Part shown: positions 9,766 through 19,627 of the stretch, piece by piece | Layout: the number at the start of each line of letters is the position of its first letter | Numbering within the stretch: the stretch's first letter is position 1 | NCBI RefSeq assembly: GCF_000169435.1 | Contig: NZ_AAYB01000002.1 | Location: 496,001 to 560,000, forward strand | From: Roseobacter sp. CCS2 | Lineage (GTDB): Bacteria > Pseudomonadota > Alphaproteobacteria > Rhodobacterales > Rhodobacteraceae | DNA: 64,000 bases | Reading direction: 5' to 3' | Position numbers and translations under genes: made by a program | Notes under the pieces: generated by a model | Database searches by the model: none | The model's input: only the letters and a program-made list of their open reading frames with translations | What the model was told of the DNA's origin: nothing

Positions 9766-11118
9766 ATGTCCGGTCACGGCACCCCGATCCCTATGATGTC
9801 GCGCCCTTGCGGCCCCTTGTCGGGTGAGGCCCATGTGCCCGGCGATAAGTCGATTTCGCACCGATCCCTGATCCTTGGCGCGATGTGTGTGGGCCAGACC
9901 CGTATCACTGGTCTGCTTGAAGGCGAAGATGTGCTGGATACCGGGCGCGCGATGGAGGCCTTTGGCGCCACCGTAACCAACCATGGTGATGGGGAATGGA
10001 CTGTAACTGGCGTTGGTGTCGGTGGTTTTGCAGAGCCTGAGCAGGTGATTGATTGCGGCAATTCGGGCACGGGTGTGCGTTTGATCATGGGGGCCATGGC
10101 GACCTGTCCGATTACCGTGACCTTTACGGGCGATGCATCACTGAATGGCCGCCCGATGGGCCGCGTCACGGATCCTTTGGCGCTGTTTGGTACACAGGCT
10201 GTCGGGCGCCAAGGTGGCCGTTTGCCGATGACGTTGGTTGGCGCGGTTGATCCGGTGCCGGTGCGCTATGTTGTTCCTGTCCCGTCCGCGCAGGTCAAAT
10301 CTGCGGTGCTTTTGGCGGGGCTGAACGCCCCCGGCCAGACCGTTGTTATCGAGAAAGAGGCGACCCGCGATCATACGGAACGTATGTTGCAAGGGTTTGG
10401 GGCCACATTGACGGTTGAGCAAACCGATGAAGGCCGTGTGATTACGCTTGATGGCCAGCCGGAACTGACCCCGCAAACCATTGTTGTGCCCCGTGACCCA
10501 TCCTCTGCGGCGTTTCCTGTATGTGCGGCGATTATTACGCCGGGATCTGACGTGCTGGTCCCCAATATCGGGCTAAACCCGACACGCGCGGGTCTGTTCA
10601 CCACATTGCAGGACATGGGCGCAGATCTGGTTTACGAGAACATGCGCGAAGAGGGCGGTGAGCCTGTCGCGGATCTGCGCGCAAAGTTTTCGCCTGACCT
10701 GAAAGGCATTGCTGTCCCGCCAGCGCGGGCGGCCAGTATGATTGATGAATACCCGGTGCTGTCTGTTGTCGCCGCTTTCGCGCTAGGCGTGACCGATATG
10801 CAGGGCGTCAAGGAGTTGCGTGTTAAAGAAAGCGACCGGATTGATGCGATGGCCAAGGGGTTGCGTGCAGCAGGCGTAAGCGTGGATGAGGGCCCCGATT
10901 GGTGGAAAGTGACAGGGTTGGGCCACGGTAATGTGCCGGGTGGTGCGACCGTCGCCAGCCAGCTTGACCACCGGATTGCGATGGCATTTATGGTGATGGG
11001 CATGGCCACGCAAAAACCGATGAGTGTGGATGATGGCAGCCCGATTGCGACCTCTTTCCCGATTTTTGAGGACTTGATGGCAGGGTTGGGCGCCCAGATC
11101 GTGCGGACCAATTCATGA
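9766..11118 (+). CDS. aroA: 3-phosphoshikimate 1-carboxyvinyltransferase (EPSP synthase)
   Basis: A 450-residue enzyme of the shikimate pathway joining PEP to shikimate-3-phosphate. The N-terminal [18 protein letters not shown] binds substrate; [12 protein letters not shown] and RVKESDRI are the other family signatures. AAAGGAA precedes the ATG. It overlaps cmk by 4 nt (ATGA), as in many proteobacterial aroA-cmk-rpsA operons. Confidence 0.97.
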   Translation: MSGHGTPIPMMSRPCGPLSGEAHVPGDKSISHRSLILGAMCVGQTRITGLLEGEDVLDTGRAMEAFGATVTNHGDGEWTVTGVGVGGFAEPEQVIDCGNSGTGVRLIMGAMATCPITVTFTGDASLNGRPMGRVTDPLALFGTQAVGRQGGRLPMTLVGAVDPVPVRYVVPVPSAQVKSAVLLAGLNAPGQTVVIEKEATRDHTERMLQGFGATLTVEQTDEGRVITLDGQPELTPQTIVVPRDPSSAAFPVCAAIITPGSDVLVPNIGLNPTRAGLFTTLQDMGADLVYENMREEGGEPVADLRAKFSPDLKGIAVPPARAASMIDEYPVLSVVAAFALGVTDMQGVKELRVKESDRIDAMAKGLRAAGVSVDEGPDWWKVTGLGHGNVPGGATVASQLDHRIAMAFMVMGMATQKPMSVDDGSPIATSFPIFEDLMAGLGAQIVRTNS

Positions 11119-11723
11119 GCTTCACCGTTGCCATTGATGGCCCTGCGGCGGCGGGGAAAGGGACAATCTCCAAGGCGGTCGCGGCGCATTTTGGGTTTGC
11201 GCATTTGGATACGGGCCTTCTTTATCGCGCGGTGGGCGCGAAAGTGATCGCTGGGGCAGCGCCGATTGCCGCAGCTCAAGCACTGGAAACAACTGATCTG
11301 GAAAATGACAGTTTGCGCACGCCGCAGGTGGCACAAGCCGCCAGCGAGGTTGCGGTCATCCCGCAGGTACGCGCGGCATTGATCGCGTTTCAGCGCAGCT
11401 TTGCTGGGCGGGATGGCGGCGCAGTTCTGGATGGTCGTGATATCGGGACAGTGATTTGCCCTGATGCCCATGTGAAGCTGTTTGTGACCGCCAGTGCCGC
11501 ATGCCGTGCTGAACGCCGCTTTCAAGAGTTGGTGGGCAAGGGGATGGATATGACGTTGGACACCGTTCTGGCGGATGTCAAAGAACGGGATGCGCGTGAT
11601 CGCAATCGGAAAACAGCGCCTCTAGTGCCTGCCGATGATTCCATTGTCATTGATACGTCGGATTTATCTGCTGCCGAGGCTATAGCCGCAGCCATCAAGG
11701 TGGTGGATGCAGCCCGCAGTTAA
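11115..11723 (+). CDS. cmk: Cytidylate kinase
   Basis: A 202-residue (d)CMP kinase. The P-loop is [14 protein letters not shown], followed by [14 protein letters not shown] (CMP-binding) and the [12 protein letters not shown] segment typical of the family. It is usually followed directly by rpsA; here three other genes (11811-13898) lie between them. Confidence 0.96.
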   Translation: MSFTVAIDGPAAAGKGTISKAVAAHFGFAHLDTGLLYRAVGAKVIAGAAPIAAAQALETTDLENDSLRTPQVAQAASEVAVIPQVRAALIAFQRSFAGRDGGAVLDGRDIGTVICPDAHVKLFVTASAACRAERRFQELVGKGMDMTLDTVLADVKERDARDRNRKTAPLVPADDSIVIDTSDLSAAEAIAAAIKVVDAARS

Positions 11724-11810
11724 GTTTGCTGCATGTTGCAACGCCTCACCAAAGCTTGCTTTGCGCAACTGTGATCCGCCGTCCTAGGCTGACACCATAA
11801 GGAGTTGCCT

Positions 11811-12329
11811 ATGATCCGTATTCTCGCGCTTGTCGCATTTTTGTTGCCTGCCTCTGCATCTGCCCAAGAGGCTGAACCGCATATGACCTTACCGCGCATG
11901 GCTGAAATCGTACTGGCGCTGGACCCTGATGCGCAATTGTCAGGGGCCGGTTTTTCGCTGACCATTGATGATATCCCGGTTTTGATTGTCACCGATGTGC
12001 GCGCCAACCGGATGCGTGCGATGGTCCCGATCCGTTCAGCCGAAACAATGACGGCAGAGGAGATGCAGCGCGTGATGCAGGCCAATTTCGACAGCGCGCT
12101 TGATGCGCGTTATGCAGTTGCCCGGGGCCAGCTTTGGGGTGTCTTCCTGCATCCGTTCAAAGAACTGGAGCGCGATCAGTTTATTTCGGGCGTGGCGCAG
12201 ACGGTCAATGTGGCCAAAACCTATGGCTCGCTTTACACCAGTGGGGCAGGGCAGTTTGGCACAGGCGATAGCAGTGATCTGCAACGCGAATTGATCGAAA
12301 GACTGCTGGAGCAAGGCGAAGAAATCTGA
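11811..12329 (+). CDS. Exported protein of unknown function, possibly YbjN-like
   Basis: A 172-residue protein with a clean signal peptide (MIRILALVAFLLPASASA, cleavage after ASA-Q). GGAG at 11801-11804 sets the ATG at 11811. The mature part has an alternating strand/helix pattern (GAGFSLTIDDIPVLIVTDV, then RMRAMVPI) loosely like YbjN/secretion-chaperone folds; this is an impression, not an assignment. It ends 13 nt before the acetyltransferase-like gene, so the two are probably cotranscribed. Confidence 0.6.
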   Translation: MIRILALVAFLLPASASAQEAEPHMTLPRMAEIVLALDPDAQLSGAGFSLTIDDIPVLIVTDVRANRMRAMVPIRSAETMTAEEMQRVMQANFDSALDARYAVARGQLWGVFLHPFKELERDQFISGVAQTVNVAKTYGSLYTSGAGQFGTGDSSDLQRELIERLLEQGEEI

Positions 12330-12342
12330 CACCACTGGTTTT

Positions 12343-12969
12343 ATGACATACAAAACCGTTGACTTGGAAACATGGCCGCGCGCGGCGCAGTTTCACTTTT
12401 TCCGCACGTATCAGCAGCCGCATTATGCGACGACGACACGATTGGATGTAACCCACCTGATGGCGCGTAAGTCAGCGGGTGTGTCGCCGTATCGCGCCTG
12501 TCTTTATGCGATTGGTGCAGGCATCCACAAAGTGCCAGAGCTTTGCATGCGCTTTCGCGACAATGTGGTTGTTGCGCATGATATGATTACGTTGTCGATG
12601 ACTGTCCCGACAGAAGCGGGCACCTTTGGCTACGCTTATGTCCCCTATGTGCCAGAATTTGCCAAGTTTGATGCGCAAGCCAAATCACTGATCACAGACG
12701 TCGCCAAAGGTGGCGTGTTGCAGGCCAACAGCGGAGAGCGTGATGATCTGGCGTATCTGTCTTGCATGCCTTGGCTGGATTATACCGCTATCAACAATGC
12801 TTTACCCGGGCCGGATGACTGCATCCCTCGGGTAAGTTGGGGCAAGATTGTCGAACGGAACGGGCGCTGGGACATGGCGATGACGCTAGAGGTGCATCAT
12901 GCGCTGGTGGATGGTGCGCAGGTCGGCGCGTATTTTGACGCGGTACAGCAGGCGCTGGCAGAAATTTGA
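12343..12969 (+). CDS. Chloramphenicol acetyltransferase-family (type A CAT-like) protein
   Basis: A 208-residue protein with the CAT fold signatures: the N-terminal WPRAAQFHFFRTYQQPHY and the catalytic His motif HHALVDGAQVGAYF (H-x3-DG, about residues 185-198). Classical type A CATs are about 215-220 residues, so the length fits. Known members acetylate chloramphenicol with acetyl-CoA, but chromosomal CAT-like proteins often have other, unknown acceptors. Placement between an exported protein and a methyltransferase gives no hint of a mobile resistance cassette. Confidence 0.8.
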   Translation: MTYKTVDLETWPRAAQFHFFRTYQQPHYATTTRLDVTHLMARKSAGVSPYRACLYAIGAGIHKVPELCMRFRDNVVVAHDMITLSMTVPTEAGTFGYAYVPYVPEFAKFDAQAKSLITDVAKGGVLQANSGERDDLAYLSCMPWLDYTAINNALPGPDDCIPRVSWGKIVERNGRWDMAMTLEVHHALVDGAQVGAYFDAVQQALAEI

Positions 12970-13043
12970 ACGCCGGTGCTGACTGCGCCCCGTCTGGCAG
13001 CTTTTTTCTTTCGTAACTGCGTTCTTTCGATTACCGAAAAGAA

Positions 13044-13898
13044 ATGGCGCACAAAAAGATAGATACACGAAGTCTCGGACTGGATGTTGGTCTGAATTTC
13101 TCAAAATGGCTGACGGGTGCAGAGAACCTGCATTATGGCTACTGGCCGGGGCTTGAGGTTTGTGCCGCAAATTTTGGTGCGGCGCAGGTTGCCTATACGG
13201 ATTTGGTGTTTCAGCGCCTGCCGCAAGCGCCATGCCGCATCCTTGATATTGGTGGCGGTGCGGGAGAAACGGCGCGCAAATTGATTGCCTTGGGCCATCA
13301 GGTTGAGATTGTGATACCCAGCGCTTTTCTTGCTGAACGCTGCCGCGCGAATGCACCAGAGGCTGTTGTTCACGAGACGACGTTTCAAGACGCACAGCTG
13401 TCAGGCCCGTTTGATGTGTGCCTGTTTTCAGAAAGCTTTCAATACATTCCGCTGGATCAGGGGGTTGCAAAGTGCCTGTCCTTGCTGAAACCAGATGGTC
13501 GCATCGTCATTGCAGATTGTTTTCGCAGTGAAACTTTTGCGTCAGATGCAGTTCAGGCAACGGTAGGAGGCGGGCACCCGATTGCGGCATTCCGTGATCT
13601 TGTGCAGTCTACCGGTCTACATGTCAGTCAAGAGGTTGATATCACCCACGAAGTTGCCCCTTCTATTGATCTTGAGCAGGGGTTGTTCAATGTGATCGGG
13701 TATGCGGGCAAGCGCATTGATGCGGAGCTTAGCGCGCGTCGGCCACGCGTGCGCGGCATCGCCCACTGGATCATGCGTCGCTTGATCAGTGCGCGAAAAC
13801 GGGCGCGACTTGATCAGCGGTTGAACCAGCAGACACGCAATGCGGCCCATTTTACTGCGAATAATACGTACCTCGTGCTAGTCTTGACACGTACATGA
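13044..13898 (+). CDS. SAM-dependent class I methyltransferase
   Basis: A 284-residue protein. Motif I is RILDIGGGAGETARKL (about residues 66-81), preceded by an N-terminal segment with NLHYGYWPG like small-molecule methyltransferases. Later blocks are FDVCLFSESFQYIP and LLKPDGRIVIADCF. The substrate is not identifiable. A basic C-terminal stretch (about residues 235-265) is unusual for the family and might contact membrane or nucleic acid. It is the last gene before the rpsA promoter. Confidence 0.75.
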   Translation: MAHKKIDTRSLGLDVGLNFSKWLTGAENLHYGYWPGLEVCAANFGAAQVAYTDLVFQRLPQAPCRILDIGGGAGETARKLIALGHQVEIVIPSAFLAERCRANAPEAVVHETTFQDAQLSGPFDVCLFSESFQYIPLDQGVAKCLSLLKPDGRIVIADCFRSETFASDAVQATVGGGHPIAAFRDLVQSTGLHVSQEVDITHEVAPSIDLEQGLFNVIGYAGKRIDAELSARRPRVRGIAHWIMRRLISARKRARLDQRLNQQTRNAAHFTANNTYLVLVLTRT

Positions 13899-13948
13899 TC
13901 TGCGTATTCGTAGCGTTGATCCCAACCTCTTTGACGTAGCAAAACCCC

Positions 13949-13977
13949 TTGCATCATTGGTGAATCCCCCCTATACG
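13949..13977 (+). promoter_or_regulatory. Sigma-70-type promoter of rpsA
   Basis: TTGCAT (13949-13954) and TATACG (13972-13977) are separated by exactly 17 nt. A roughly 170 nt leader would precede the rpsA ATG. The leader contains several GC-rich inverted segments but no element I can name. Confidence 0.6.
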
Positions 13978-14154
13978 CGCGGCTGTCGAAGTGTCGAGAC
14001 AGGCGCGGACGTGAGACTTGAGCGGGGTCGGTGAGCAACCGGCCCTGTTGTTTTATGTTCCGCGAGAGCACTTGCGACCAAACCGAAACCACAAAGACCG
14101 GCGGACACAACCGCTCGGCCCGTATAAAACCAAACGTTAGGAAAACGACGCCAC

Positions 14155-15828
14155 ATGGCTAACACAATGGAAGAGTTTGAAGCACTCCTGAATGAAAGCT
14201 TCGAAATGGACACACCCGCTGAAGGGTCAGTTGTCAAAGGCAAGGTTATCGCAATCGAAGCGGGCCAAGCCATCATCGACGTGGGCTACAAGATGGAAGG
14301 CCGCGTAGATATCAAAGAATTCGCAAATCCCGGTGAAGAGGCTGAACTGGCCGTTGGTGACACTGTTGAAGTGTTCCTGCGCCAAGTTGAAAACGCCCGC
14401 GGCGAAGCTGTTATCTCTCGTGAGATGGCGCGCCGTGAAGAAGCATGGGATCGTCTGGAAAAAGCATATGCTGACGAAGAGCGCGTCGATGGCGCAATCT
14501 TTGGCCGCGTCAAAGGTGGTTTCACTGTGGATCTTGGCGGCGCTGTTGCGTTCTTGCCGGGCTCGCAAGTGGACGTCCGCCCCGTACGTGATGCCGGCCC
14601 CTTGATGGGTCTCAAGCAGCCATTCCAGATTTTGAAAATGGACCGTCGTCGTGGCAACATCGTTGTGTCCCGTCGTGCCATCCTTGAAGAATCACGTGCC
14701 GAACAGCGCGCCGAAGTCATCGGCAACCTGACCGAAGGCCAGGAAGTTGACGGCGTTGTCAAGAACATCACCGAATACGGTGCGTTTGTTGACTTGGGCG
14801 GTGTTGACGGTCTGTTGCACGTCACTGACATGGCATGGCGCCGTGTGAATCACCCATCCGAGATCCTGACCATTGGTGAAACGATCAAGGTGCAGGTCAT
14901 CAAGATCAACAAAGAAACTCACCGTATCAGCCTTGGCATGAAGCAGCTGCAGGACGATCCTTGGGATGCTGTTGAAGCCAAGTTCAGCCTCGGTTCCGTC
15001 CATCAGGGTCGCGTCACAAACATCACCGACTATGGTGCGTTTGTTGAGCTGGAAGCCGGTGTTGAAGGTCTGGTGCACGTGTCTGAAATGTCCTGGACAA
15101 AGAAGAACGTCCACCCCGGCAAGATCGTGTCTACTTCGCAGGAAGTCGAAGTCATGGTTTTGGAAATTGACAGCGCCAAGCGTCGTGTTTCCCTTGGCCT
15201 GAAGCAGACACAGCGCAACCCATGGGAAGTCTTTGCAGAGCAGTTCCCTGAGGGCACTGAGGTCGAAGGCGAAGTCAAGAACATCACCGAATTCGGTCTG
15301 TTTGTTGGCCTTGAAGGCGACATCGACGGCATGGTTCACCTGTCTGACCTGACATGGGAAGGCCGCGGCGAAGACGTCATCGGTGATTTCCGCAAAGGTG
15401 ACGTGGTTCAGGCCAAAGTTGCTGAAGTCGACGTTGAGAAGGAACGCATTTCGCTGTCCATCAAGGCGCTTGACGGTGACCCATTCGCAGAAGCCGTTGG
15501 CGGCGTGAAGCGCGGTTCGATCATCACTGTTGAAGTGACCAAGATCGAAGATGGCGGCATCGAAGTTGACTATGAAGGTGCCAAATCCTTCATCCGTCGT
15601 TCCGATCTGTCCCGTGACCGTGCCGAGCAGCGCCCAGAGCGTTTCGGCGTTGGCGATAAAGTCGACGTGCGCGTCACCAACATCGACAGCAAAACACGCA
15701 AACTGGGTCTGTCGATCAAGGCACGCGAGATTGCAGAAGAGAAGGAAGCGGTTGAGCAGTATGGCTCCAGCGATTCCGGTGCGTCCTTGGGTGATATCCT
15801 TGGTGCGGCGCTGAAGGGCGACGACTAA
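14155..15828 (+). CDS. rpsA: 30S ribosomal protein S1
   Basis: A 557-residue protein made of six S1 RNA-binding repeats, the full length for proteobacterial S1. Repeats 3-5 carry ITEYGAFVDLGGVDGLLHVT, ITDYGAFVELEAGVEGLVHV and ITEFGLFVGLEGDIDGMVHL. S1 recruits mRNA to the 30S subunit. The acidic N-terminus (MANTMEEFEALLNESF) supports ATG 14155. A strong intrinsic terminator follows. Confidence 0.98.
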   Translation: MANTMEEFEALLNESFEMDTPAEGSVVKGKVIAIEAGQAIIDVGYKMEGRVDIKEFANPGEEAELAVGDTVEVFLRQVENARGEAVISREMARREEAWDRLEKAYADEERVDGAIFGRVKGGFTVDLGGAVAFLPGSQVDVRPVRDAGPLMGLKQPFQILKMDRRRGNIVVSRRAILEESRAEQRAEVIGNLTEGQEVDGVVKNITEYGAFVDLGGVDGLLHVTDMAWRRVNHPSEILTIGETIKVQVIKINKETHRISLGMKQLQDDPWDAVEAKFSLGSVHQGRVTNITDYGAFVELEAGVEGLVHVSEMSWTKKNVHPGKIVSTSQEVEVMVLEIDSAKRRVSLGLKQTQRNPWEVFAEQFPEGTEVEGEVKNITEFGLFVGLEGDIDGMVHLSDLTWEGRGEDVIGDFRKGDVVQAKVAEVDVEKERISLSIKALDGDPFAEAVGGVKRGSIITVEVTKIEDGGIEVDYEGAKSFIRRSDLSRDRAEQRPERFGVGDKVDVRVTNIDSKTRKLGLSIKAREIAEEKEAVEQYGSSDSGASLGDILGAALKGDD

Positions 15829-15852
15829 GTCTGACCTGATGCTTTGAAAAAG

Positions 15853-15888
15853 AAAGCCCCGCCGCAGATATCTGCGGCGGGGCTTTTT
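15853..15888 (+). terminator. Intrinsic terminator of rpsA
   Basis: A perfect 34 bp palindrome with half-site AAAGCCCCGCCGCAGAT, ending in TTTTT, 25 nt after the rpsA stop. The rest of the gap up to ihfB (15889-16266) is lower in GC and holds one hairpin, listed separately. Confidence 0.95.
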
Positions 15889-16141
15889 CATGTCAGAAGG
15901 TGAAAGCTAACATGCTGGTCGCCAGAGCGATGTGGTAACTGCCGTCTGCACGTTAATGACGTGGGCCGCGTTGACGGTTGGATCGGCACCAAAGCTGGAA
16001 GCCATACGACATACGACCCAGCTATTTTCTTAGGAAAAAGTATGACGCCGAATCGTCATCTTTTGACTGCGCATAAAGGGGCATCAGCTGATCATTTCGC
16101 GGGTTAATGCTACGATTTTCTAAAGATTGATGTCGTGAAAG

Positions 16142-16164
16142 ACCGTTTTTTGTCGAAAAACGGT
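16142..16164 (+). promoter_or_regulatory. Hairpin in the ihfB upstream region
   Basis: ACCGTTTTT and AAAAACGGT form a 9 bp stem with a TGTCG loop, about 100 nt before the ihfB start. It lies in a nearly 380 bp stretch without any supported gene. It could be an operator dyad, an attenuator-like element or an IHF-bent site; the sequence does not decide. Confidence 0.4.
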
Positions 16165-16266
16165 AGAAACCTGCTATTTCGCCGAGGCTCAAAAATGCCT
16201 ATAGTCTTTTGATAAGCGGGAACAAACCTGCAATATGTATTTGCTTGCTGGTTGGGAGGCCAAATT

Positions 16267-16548
16267 ATGATCCGTTCTGAACTGATCCAGAAACTCGCCG
16301 ACGAAAACCCCCATCTTTATCAGCGCGATGTTGAGCGTATCGTGAACACGATTTTTGAAGAAATTATAGAAGCTATGGCACGTGGTGACCGGGTGGAACT
16401 GCGCGGCTTTGGTGCCTTTTCTGTTAAGAAACGCGATCAGCGTATTGGCCGCAACCCGCGGACGGGCGAAGCGGTTGAAGTTGACGAAAAGCATGTGCCG
16501 TTTTTTAAGACAGGCAAATTGCTGCGCGATCGTTTGAACGGTAGTTAG
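16267..16548 (+). CDS. ihfB: Integration host factor subunit beta
   Basis: A 93-residue HU/IHF-family DNA-bending protein. The body runs from [18 protein letters not shown] to the conserved [11 protein letters not shown] and the DNA-intercalating arm [17 protein letters not shown] 16267 is preceded by GGGAGG at good spacing; a longer in-frame TTG reading is rejected. IhfB pairs with IhfA, which is not in the window. Confidence 0.96.
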   Translation: MIRSELIQKLADENPHLYQRDVERIVNTIFEEIIEAMARGDRVELRGFGAFSVKKRDQRIGRNPRTGEAVEVDEKHVPFFKTGKLLRDRLNGS

Positions 16549-16630
16549 GCGGAAGGCCGCGCGTCAGTCACACTGACTTAAATCTGTAAAAGCGGTTCAC
16601 CGTATGGACGAACTGCGGTAGGATCAGCTT

Positions 16631-16987
16631 ATGAAAACGATACGCTATGCTTTTTGGGCCGTTGTGGGCCTTTGTTTGATCCTGATTGGCCTTGCAAACC
16701 GGGATATTGTCACGGTGCGCGCCATGCCCGAAGCCTTGGGCGACCTTCTTGGACTGTCGCCTGACGTGCAGCTGCCTTTGTTTGTGGTCATTTTTATTGG
16801 CGTTGGTGCTGGTCTGATGATCGGGTTTTTGTGGGAATGGGTGCGCGAGCATCGCATACGCGCAGACGCCCGCAGCAAAGCGCGTGAGGTGGAAAGCCTG
16901 CGCCGCGAGGTGGACCAACTGCGCGGTGCGGCTGCGGGTGCCAAAAGCGATGATGACGTTTTGGCATTGCTTGAAAAGACCGGCTAA
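16631..16987 (+). CDS. LapA-domain (DUF1049) inner-membrane protein
   Basis: A 118-residue protein with two membrane helices (about residues 5-22 and 47-70) and a C-terminal coiled coil (about residues 75-105), the LapA/YciS plan. In E. coli LapA works in controlling LPS assembly. It overlaps trpF by one nucleotide (TAATG), and the ihfB-lapA-trpF order is frequent in Rhodobacteraceae. Confidence 0.85.
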   Translation: MKTIRYAFWAVVGLCLILIGLANRDIVTVRAMPEALGDLLGLSPDVQLPLFVVIFIGVGAGLMIGFLWEWVREHRIRADARSKAREVESLRREVDQLRGAAAGAKSDDDVLALLEKTG

Positions 16988-17640
16988 TGCCTTCCGAAAC
17001 ACGGGTGAAGATATGCGGGCTGCGTGATGTGGCCGCGCTGGACGCTGCTGTCGGGGCAGGGGCCAATTATGTTGGACTTGTCTTTTTTCCCAAATCACCT
17101 CGCAACGTCAGTATCGCGGAGGCGGCCGTTATCGCACAGGCCACGCCGCCGGGTGTGGCCAAAGTTGCCTTGGTCGTCGACGCAGATGACGCTTTGCTGG
17201 ACGCGATCACTGCGCAGGTTCCACTGGATATCCTGCAACTGCATGGTCACGAGACACCGGCGCGTGTGCGTGAAATTCGCGCGCGCTATGGGCTGCCCGT
17301 CATGAAAGCGGTTGGTGTGGCGGATGAGGATGATCTGGCCGCACTCGATACTTACGCGGCGGTGGCAGACCAGATTTTGGTCGATGCCAAACCACCCAAG
17401 GATGCTGATCTGCCGGGTGGTAACGGTTTGTCATTTGACTGGCGTTTGATTGCTGGTCGCCGCTGGCCTGTGCCGTGGATGCTGGCAGGTGGTTTAACGC
17501 CTGACAATGTGCGCGAAGCGATTGCACGCACAGGTGCGACGCAGGTCGATGTATCCTCTGGGGTTGAGGCGGCACCTGGGGTCAAGGATGCAGAACGTAT
17601 TGCTGCGTTTTGTGCGGCGGCGCATTCAGACCCGGATTGA
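16987..17640 (+). CDS. trpF: Phosphoribosylanthranilate isomerase
   Basis: A 217-residue TIM-barrel enzyme for the third step of tryptophan synthesis. Signatures are VKICGLRD at the N-terminus, [10 protein letters not shown] in the middle and the phosphate-binding end [12 protein letters not shown] plus VDVSSGVE. It starts on the lapA stop codon and runs in the same direction as trpB, 92 nt downstream. Confidence 0.96.
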   Translation: MPSETRVKICGLRDVAALDAAVGAGANYVGLVFFPKSPRNVSIAEAAVIAQATPPGVAKVALVVDADDALLDAITAQVPLDILQLHGHETPARVREIRARYGLPVMKAVGVADEDDLAALDTYAAVADQILVDAKPPKDADLPGGNGLSFDWRLIAGRRWPVPWMLAGGLTPDNVREAIARTGATQVDVSSGVEAAPGVKDAERIAAFCAAAHSDPD

Positions 17641-17732
17641 ACCAGTGCAGTTTCCGTCTGCGACCGGATGGCTGCTTTACCATTCTGGCTGGATTAGCTA
17701 GGTCTGACAGGCACAAAAACAGCAGGTGTCTC

Positions 17733-18959
17733 ATGGCCAACGATCTCTTTAACAGCTTCATGACCGGTCCCGATGAAAAGGGCCGCTTCGGCGACTTTGG
17801 CGGGCGTTTTGTGTCTGAAACATTGATGCCACTGATCCTTGAGCTGGAAGAGCAATATGAACACGCCAAGACGGATGAAACATTCTGGGCCGAAATGCAC
17901 GATCTATGGACGCACTATGTTGGTCGTCCCAGCCCGCTATATTACGCGGAGCGCCTGACAGAGCATTTGGGCGGTGCCAAGATTTACCTGAAGCGTGATG
18001 AGCTGAACCACACTGGCGCCCATAAGATCAATAATGTGCTGGGGCAGATCATCCTTGCCCGCCGGATGGGCAAGACGCGTATTATTGCTGAAACTGGTGC
18101 AGGGCAGCATGGTGTGGCAACCGCAACGGTCTGTGCAAAGTTTGGGCTCAAGTGCATCGTTTATATGGGCGCGCATGATGTTGAACGGCAGGCCCCGAAT
18201 GTGTTTCGGATGCGTCTGCTGGGGGCCGAAGTGGTCGCTGTCACCTCTGGTCGTGGTACGTTGAAGGATGCGATGAACGACGCGTTGCGCGACTGGGTGA
18301 CCAATGTGCGCGACACGTTCTACTGCATTGGCACCGTTGCTGGGCCGCACCCATATCCTGCCATGGTCCGCGATTTTCAGGCCATTATCGGCAAGGAAAC
18401 CAAGGAACAAATGCAGGCTGCCGAAGGCCGTTTGCCCGACACACTGATCGCCGCGATTGGTGGTGGGTCAAATGCCATGGGCCTTTTTTACCCATTTCTG
18501 GACGATAAAGACGTCAACATCATCGGGGTAGAGGCCGGCGGCAAAGGTGTGAACGCCAAGATGGAACATTGCGCGTCACTTACGGGCGGTCGTCCCGGGG
18601 TGCTGCATGGTAATCGCACGTATTTGTTGCAGGATGATGTAGGCCAGATCCTTGAGGGGTTCAGCATTTCGGCGGGTCTTGATTACCCCGGTATTGGGCC
18701 GGAACATGCGTGGCTGCATGACATTGGACGCGCACAATATGTTGCGATCACCGATGTAGAGGCATTGGAGGCGTTTCAGCTTTGCTGTGCGCAAGAAGGG
18801 ATCATACCTGCGCTAGAACCATCGCATGCTTTGGCGCATGTGATGAAGATCGCGCCCGAGCTGCCTAAGGATCATCTGCTTGTCATGAATATGTGTGGGC
18901 GCGGCGACAAAGACATCTTTACTGTGGCCAAGCACCTTGGCTTTGACATGAAAACCTAG
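17733..18959 (+). CDS. trpB: Tryptophan synthase beta chain
   Basis: A 408-residue PLP enzyme that condenses indole with serine. ATG 17733 gives [20 protein letters not shown]; the longer in-frame reading has no family sequence. The PLP lysine lies in [15 protein letters not shown], and the phosphate loop is [12 protein letters not shown]. The alpha subunit gene trpA is not adjacent: it lies about 10 kb away on the other strand (29209-30000). Confidence 0.97.
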   Translation: MANDLFNSFMTGPDEKGRFGDFGGRFVSETLMPLILELEEQYEHAKTDETFWAEMHDLWTHYVGRPSPLYYAERLTEHLGGAKIYLKRDELNHTGAHKINNVLGQIILARRMGKTRIIAETGAGQHGVATATVCAKFGLKCIVYMGAHDVERQAPNVFRMRLLGAEVVAVTSGRGTLKDAMNDALRDWVTNVRDTFYCIGTVAGPHPYPAMVRDFQAIIGKETKEQMQAAEGRLPDTLIAAIGGGSNAMGLFYPFLDDKDVNIIGVEAGGKGVNAKMEHCASLTGGRPGVLHGNRTYLLQDDVGQILEGFSISAGLDYPGIGPEHAWLHDIGRAQYVAITDVEALEAFQLCCAQEGIIPALEPSHALAHVMKIAPELPKDHLLVMNMCGRGDKDIFTVAKHLGFDMKT

Positions 18960-18962
18960 CCG

Positions 18963-18998
18963 AGAAGGACCTAAACTAAAGTTTAGGTCCTTCTTTAT
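18963..18998 (+). terminator. Likely terminator of trpFB
   Basis: A 14 bp perfect stem, AGAAGGACCTAAAC with its complement, closed by a TAAA loop, begins 4 nt after the trpB stop. The trailing CTTTATC is only weakly T-rich. Confidence 0.7.
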
Positions 18999-19008
18999 CG
19001 GGTTTATG

Positions 19009-19036
19009 TCATCCACAATAAACGCATTGTGGATAG
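19009..19036. promoter_or_regulatory. Inverted pair of near-consensus DnaA-box-like sites
   Basis: ATCCACAAT and ATTGTGGAT form a 9 bp dyad with a 6 nt spacer. Each arm extends to an 8/9 match to the DnaA box (TCATCCACA, and TGTGGATAG on the other strand). A second short dyad, ACACAC-G-GTGTGT, lies at 19076-19088. Both sit upstream of the poly-Asp gene and may be regulator sites. Confidence 0.35.
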
Positions 19037-19114
19037 CGTTAGGTTATGCTTCGGCGTTTGATCCGGGTGAACGGTACACACGGTGTGTGCTGATTACCTT
19101 AGGAGCAATGACCA

Positions 19115-19606
19115 ATGAAGAATATTTTATTATCGACTACAGCCGTGTTTGCGTTGACGACAGGTGCCGCACACGCGCAATCTATCGCTGAGCAAGTGAT
19201 CTCGGCACTTCAGGCAGAAGGGTATGAAAGCATCGAAGTGACAAACGGCCCAACGCAGGTCAAAGTCGAAGCGGTCCGTGATAACCGCAAGCTAGAAGCG
19301 GTTTATGATCGGGCGACCGGTGCAATTCTTGAACAAGAAGTTGGGTCTCTTGATGATGATGATGACGATGATGATGACATCGAACCGGGCGTAACCATCG
19401 AAGACGACGACGATGACTTCGTTGATTTCGACGACGACGACGAAGACGACGAAGACGAAGACGACGACGATGATGACGATGACGACGACGACGATGATGG
19501 CGGCGACGATGATGATGACGACGACGATGATGATGATGACGACGACGATGATGATGATGACGGTGATGACGATGATGATGACGATGACGATGATGATGAA
19601 GACTAA
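19115..19606 (+). CDS. Exported PepSY-like protein with long poly-aspartate tail
   Basis: A 163-residue protein. A signal peptide (about residues 1-22, ending AHAQ) is followed by one PepSY-type unit (about residues 23-75, with VKVEAVRDNRKLEAVYDR and TGAILEQEV). The remaining half is almost only Asp with a few Glu and Gly, in runs of 9, 13, 19 and 11 Asp. AGGAG at 19101-19105 sets the ATG. PepSY domains are small extracytoplasmic domains often linked to peptidase inhibition or ligand sensing. The tail carries extreme negative charge and could bind Ca2+ or other cations; that is inference. It is followed 21 nt later by a second gene of the same plan. Confidence 0.8.
   Translation: MKNILLSTTAVFALTTGAAHAQSIAEQVISALQAEGYESIEVTNGPTQVKVEAVRDNRKLEAVYDRATGAILEQEVGSLDDDDDDDDDIEPGVTIEDDDDDFVDFDDDDEDDEDEDDDDDDDDDDDDDGGDDDDDDDDDDDDDDDDDDDGDDDDDDDDDDDED
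19352..19603 (+). repeat. GAY-codon repeat tract 1 (poly-Asp coding)
   Basis: The sequence is largely an interrupted GAT/GAC trinucleotide array. GAT and GAC alternate irregularly rather than in a clean microsatellite, with breaks by ATC, GAA, GGC and GGT codons. It encodes the tail of the first poly-Asp protein. Confidence 0.9.
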
Positions 19607-19627
19607 GCGTGTGCTGACGGCCTTGTG

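Noticed and set aside
14692-15891. 399-codon open frame antisense to rpsA
   Set aside because: rpsA is a certain gene, and the antisense frame follows its codon bias with no recognisable family.
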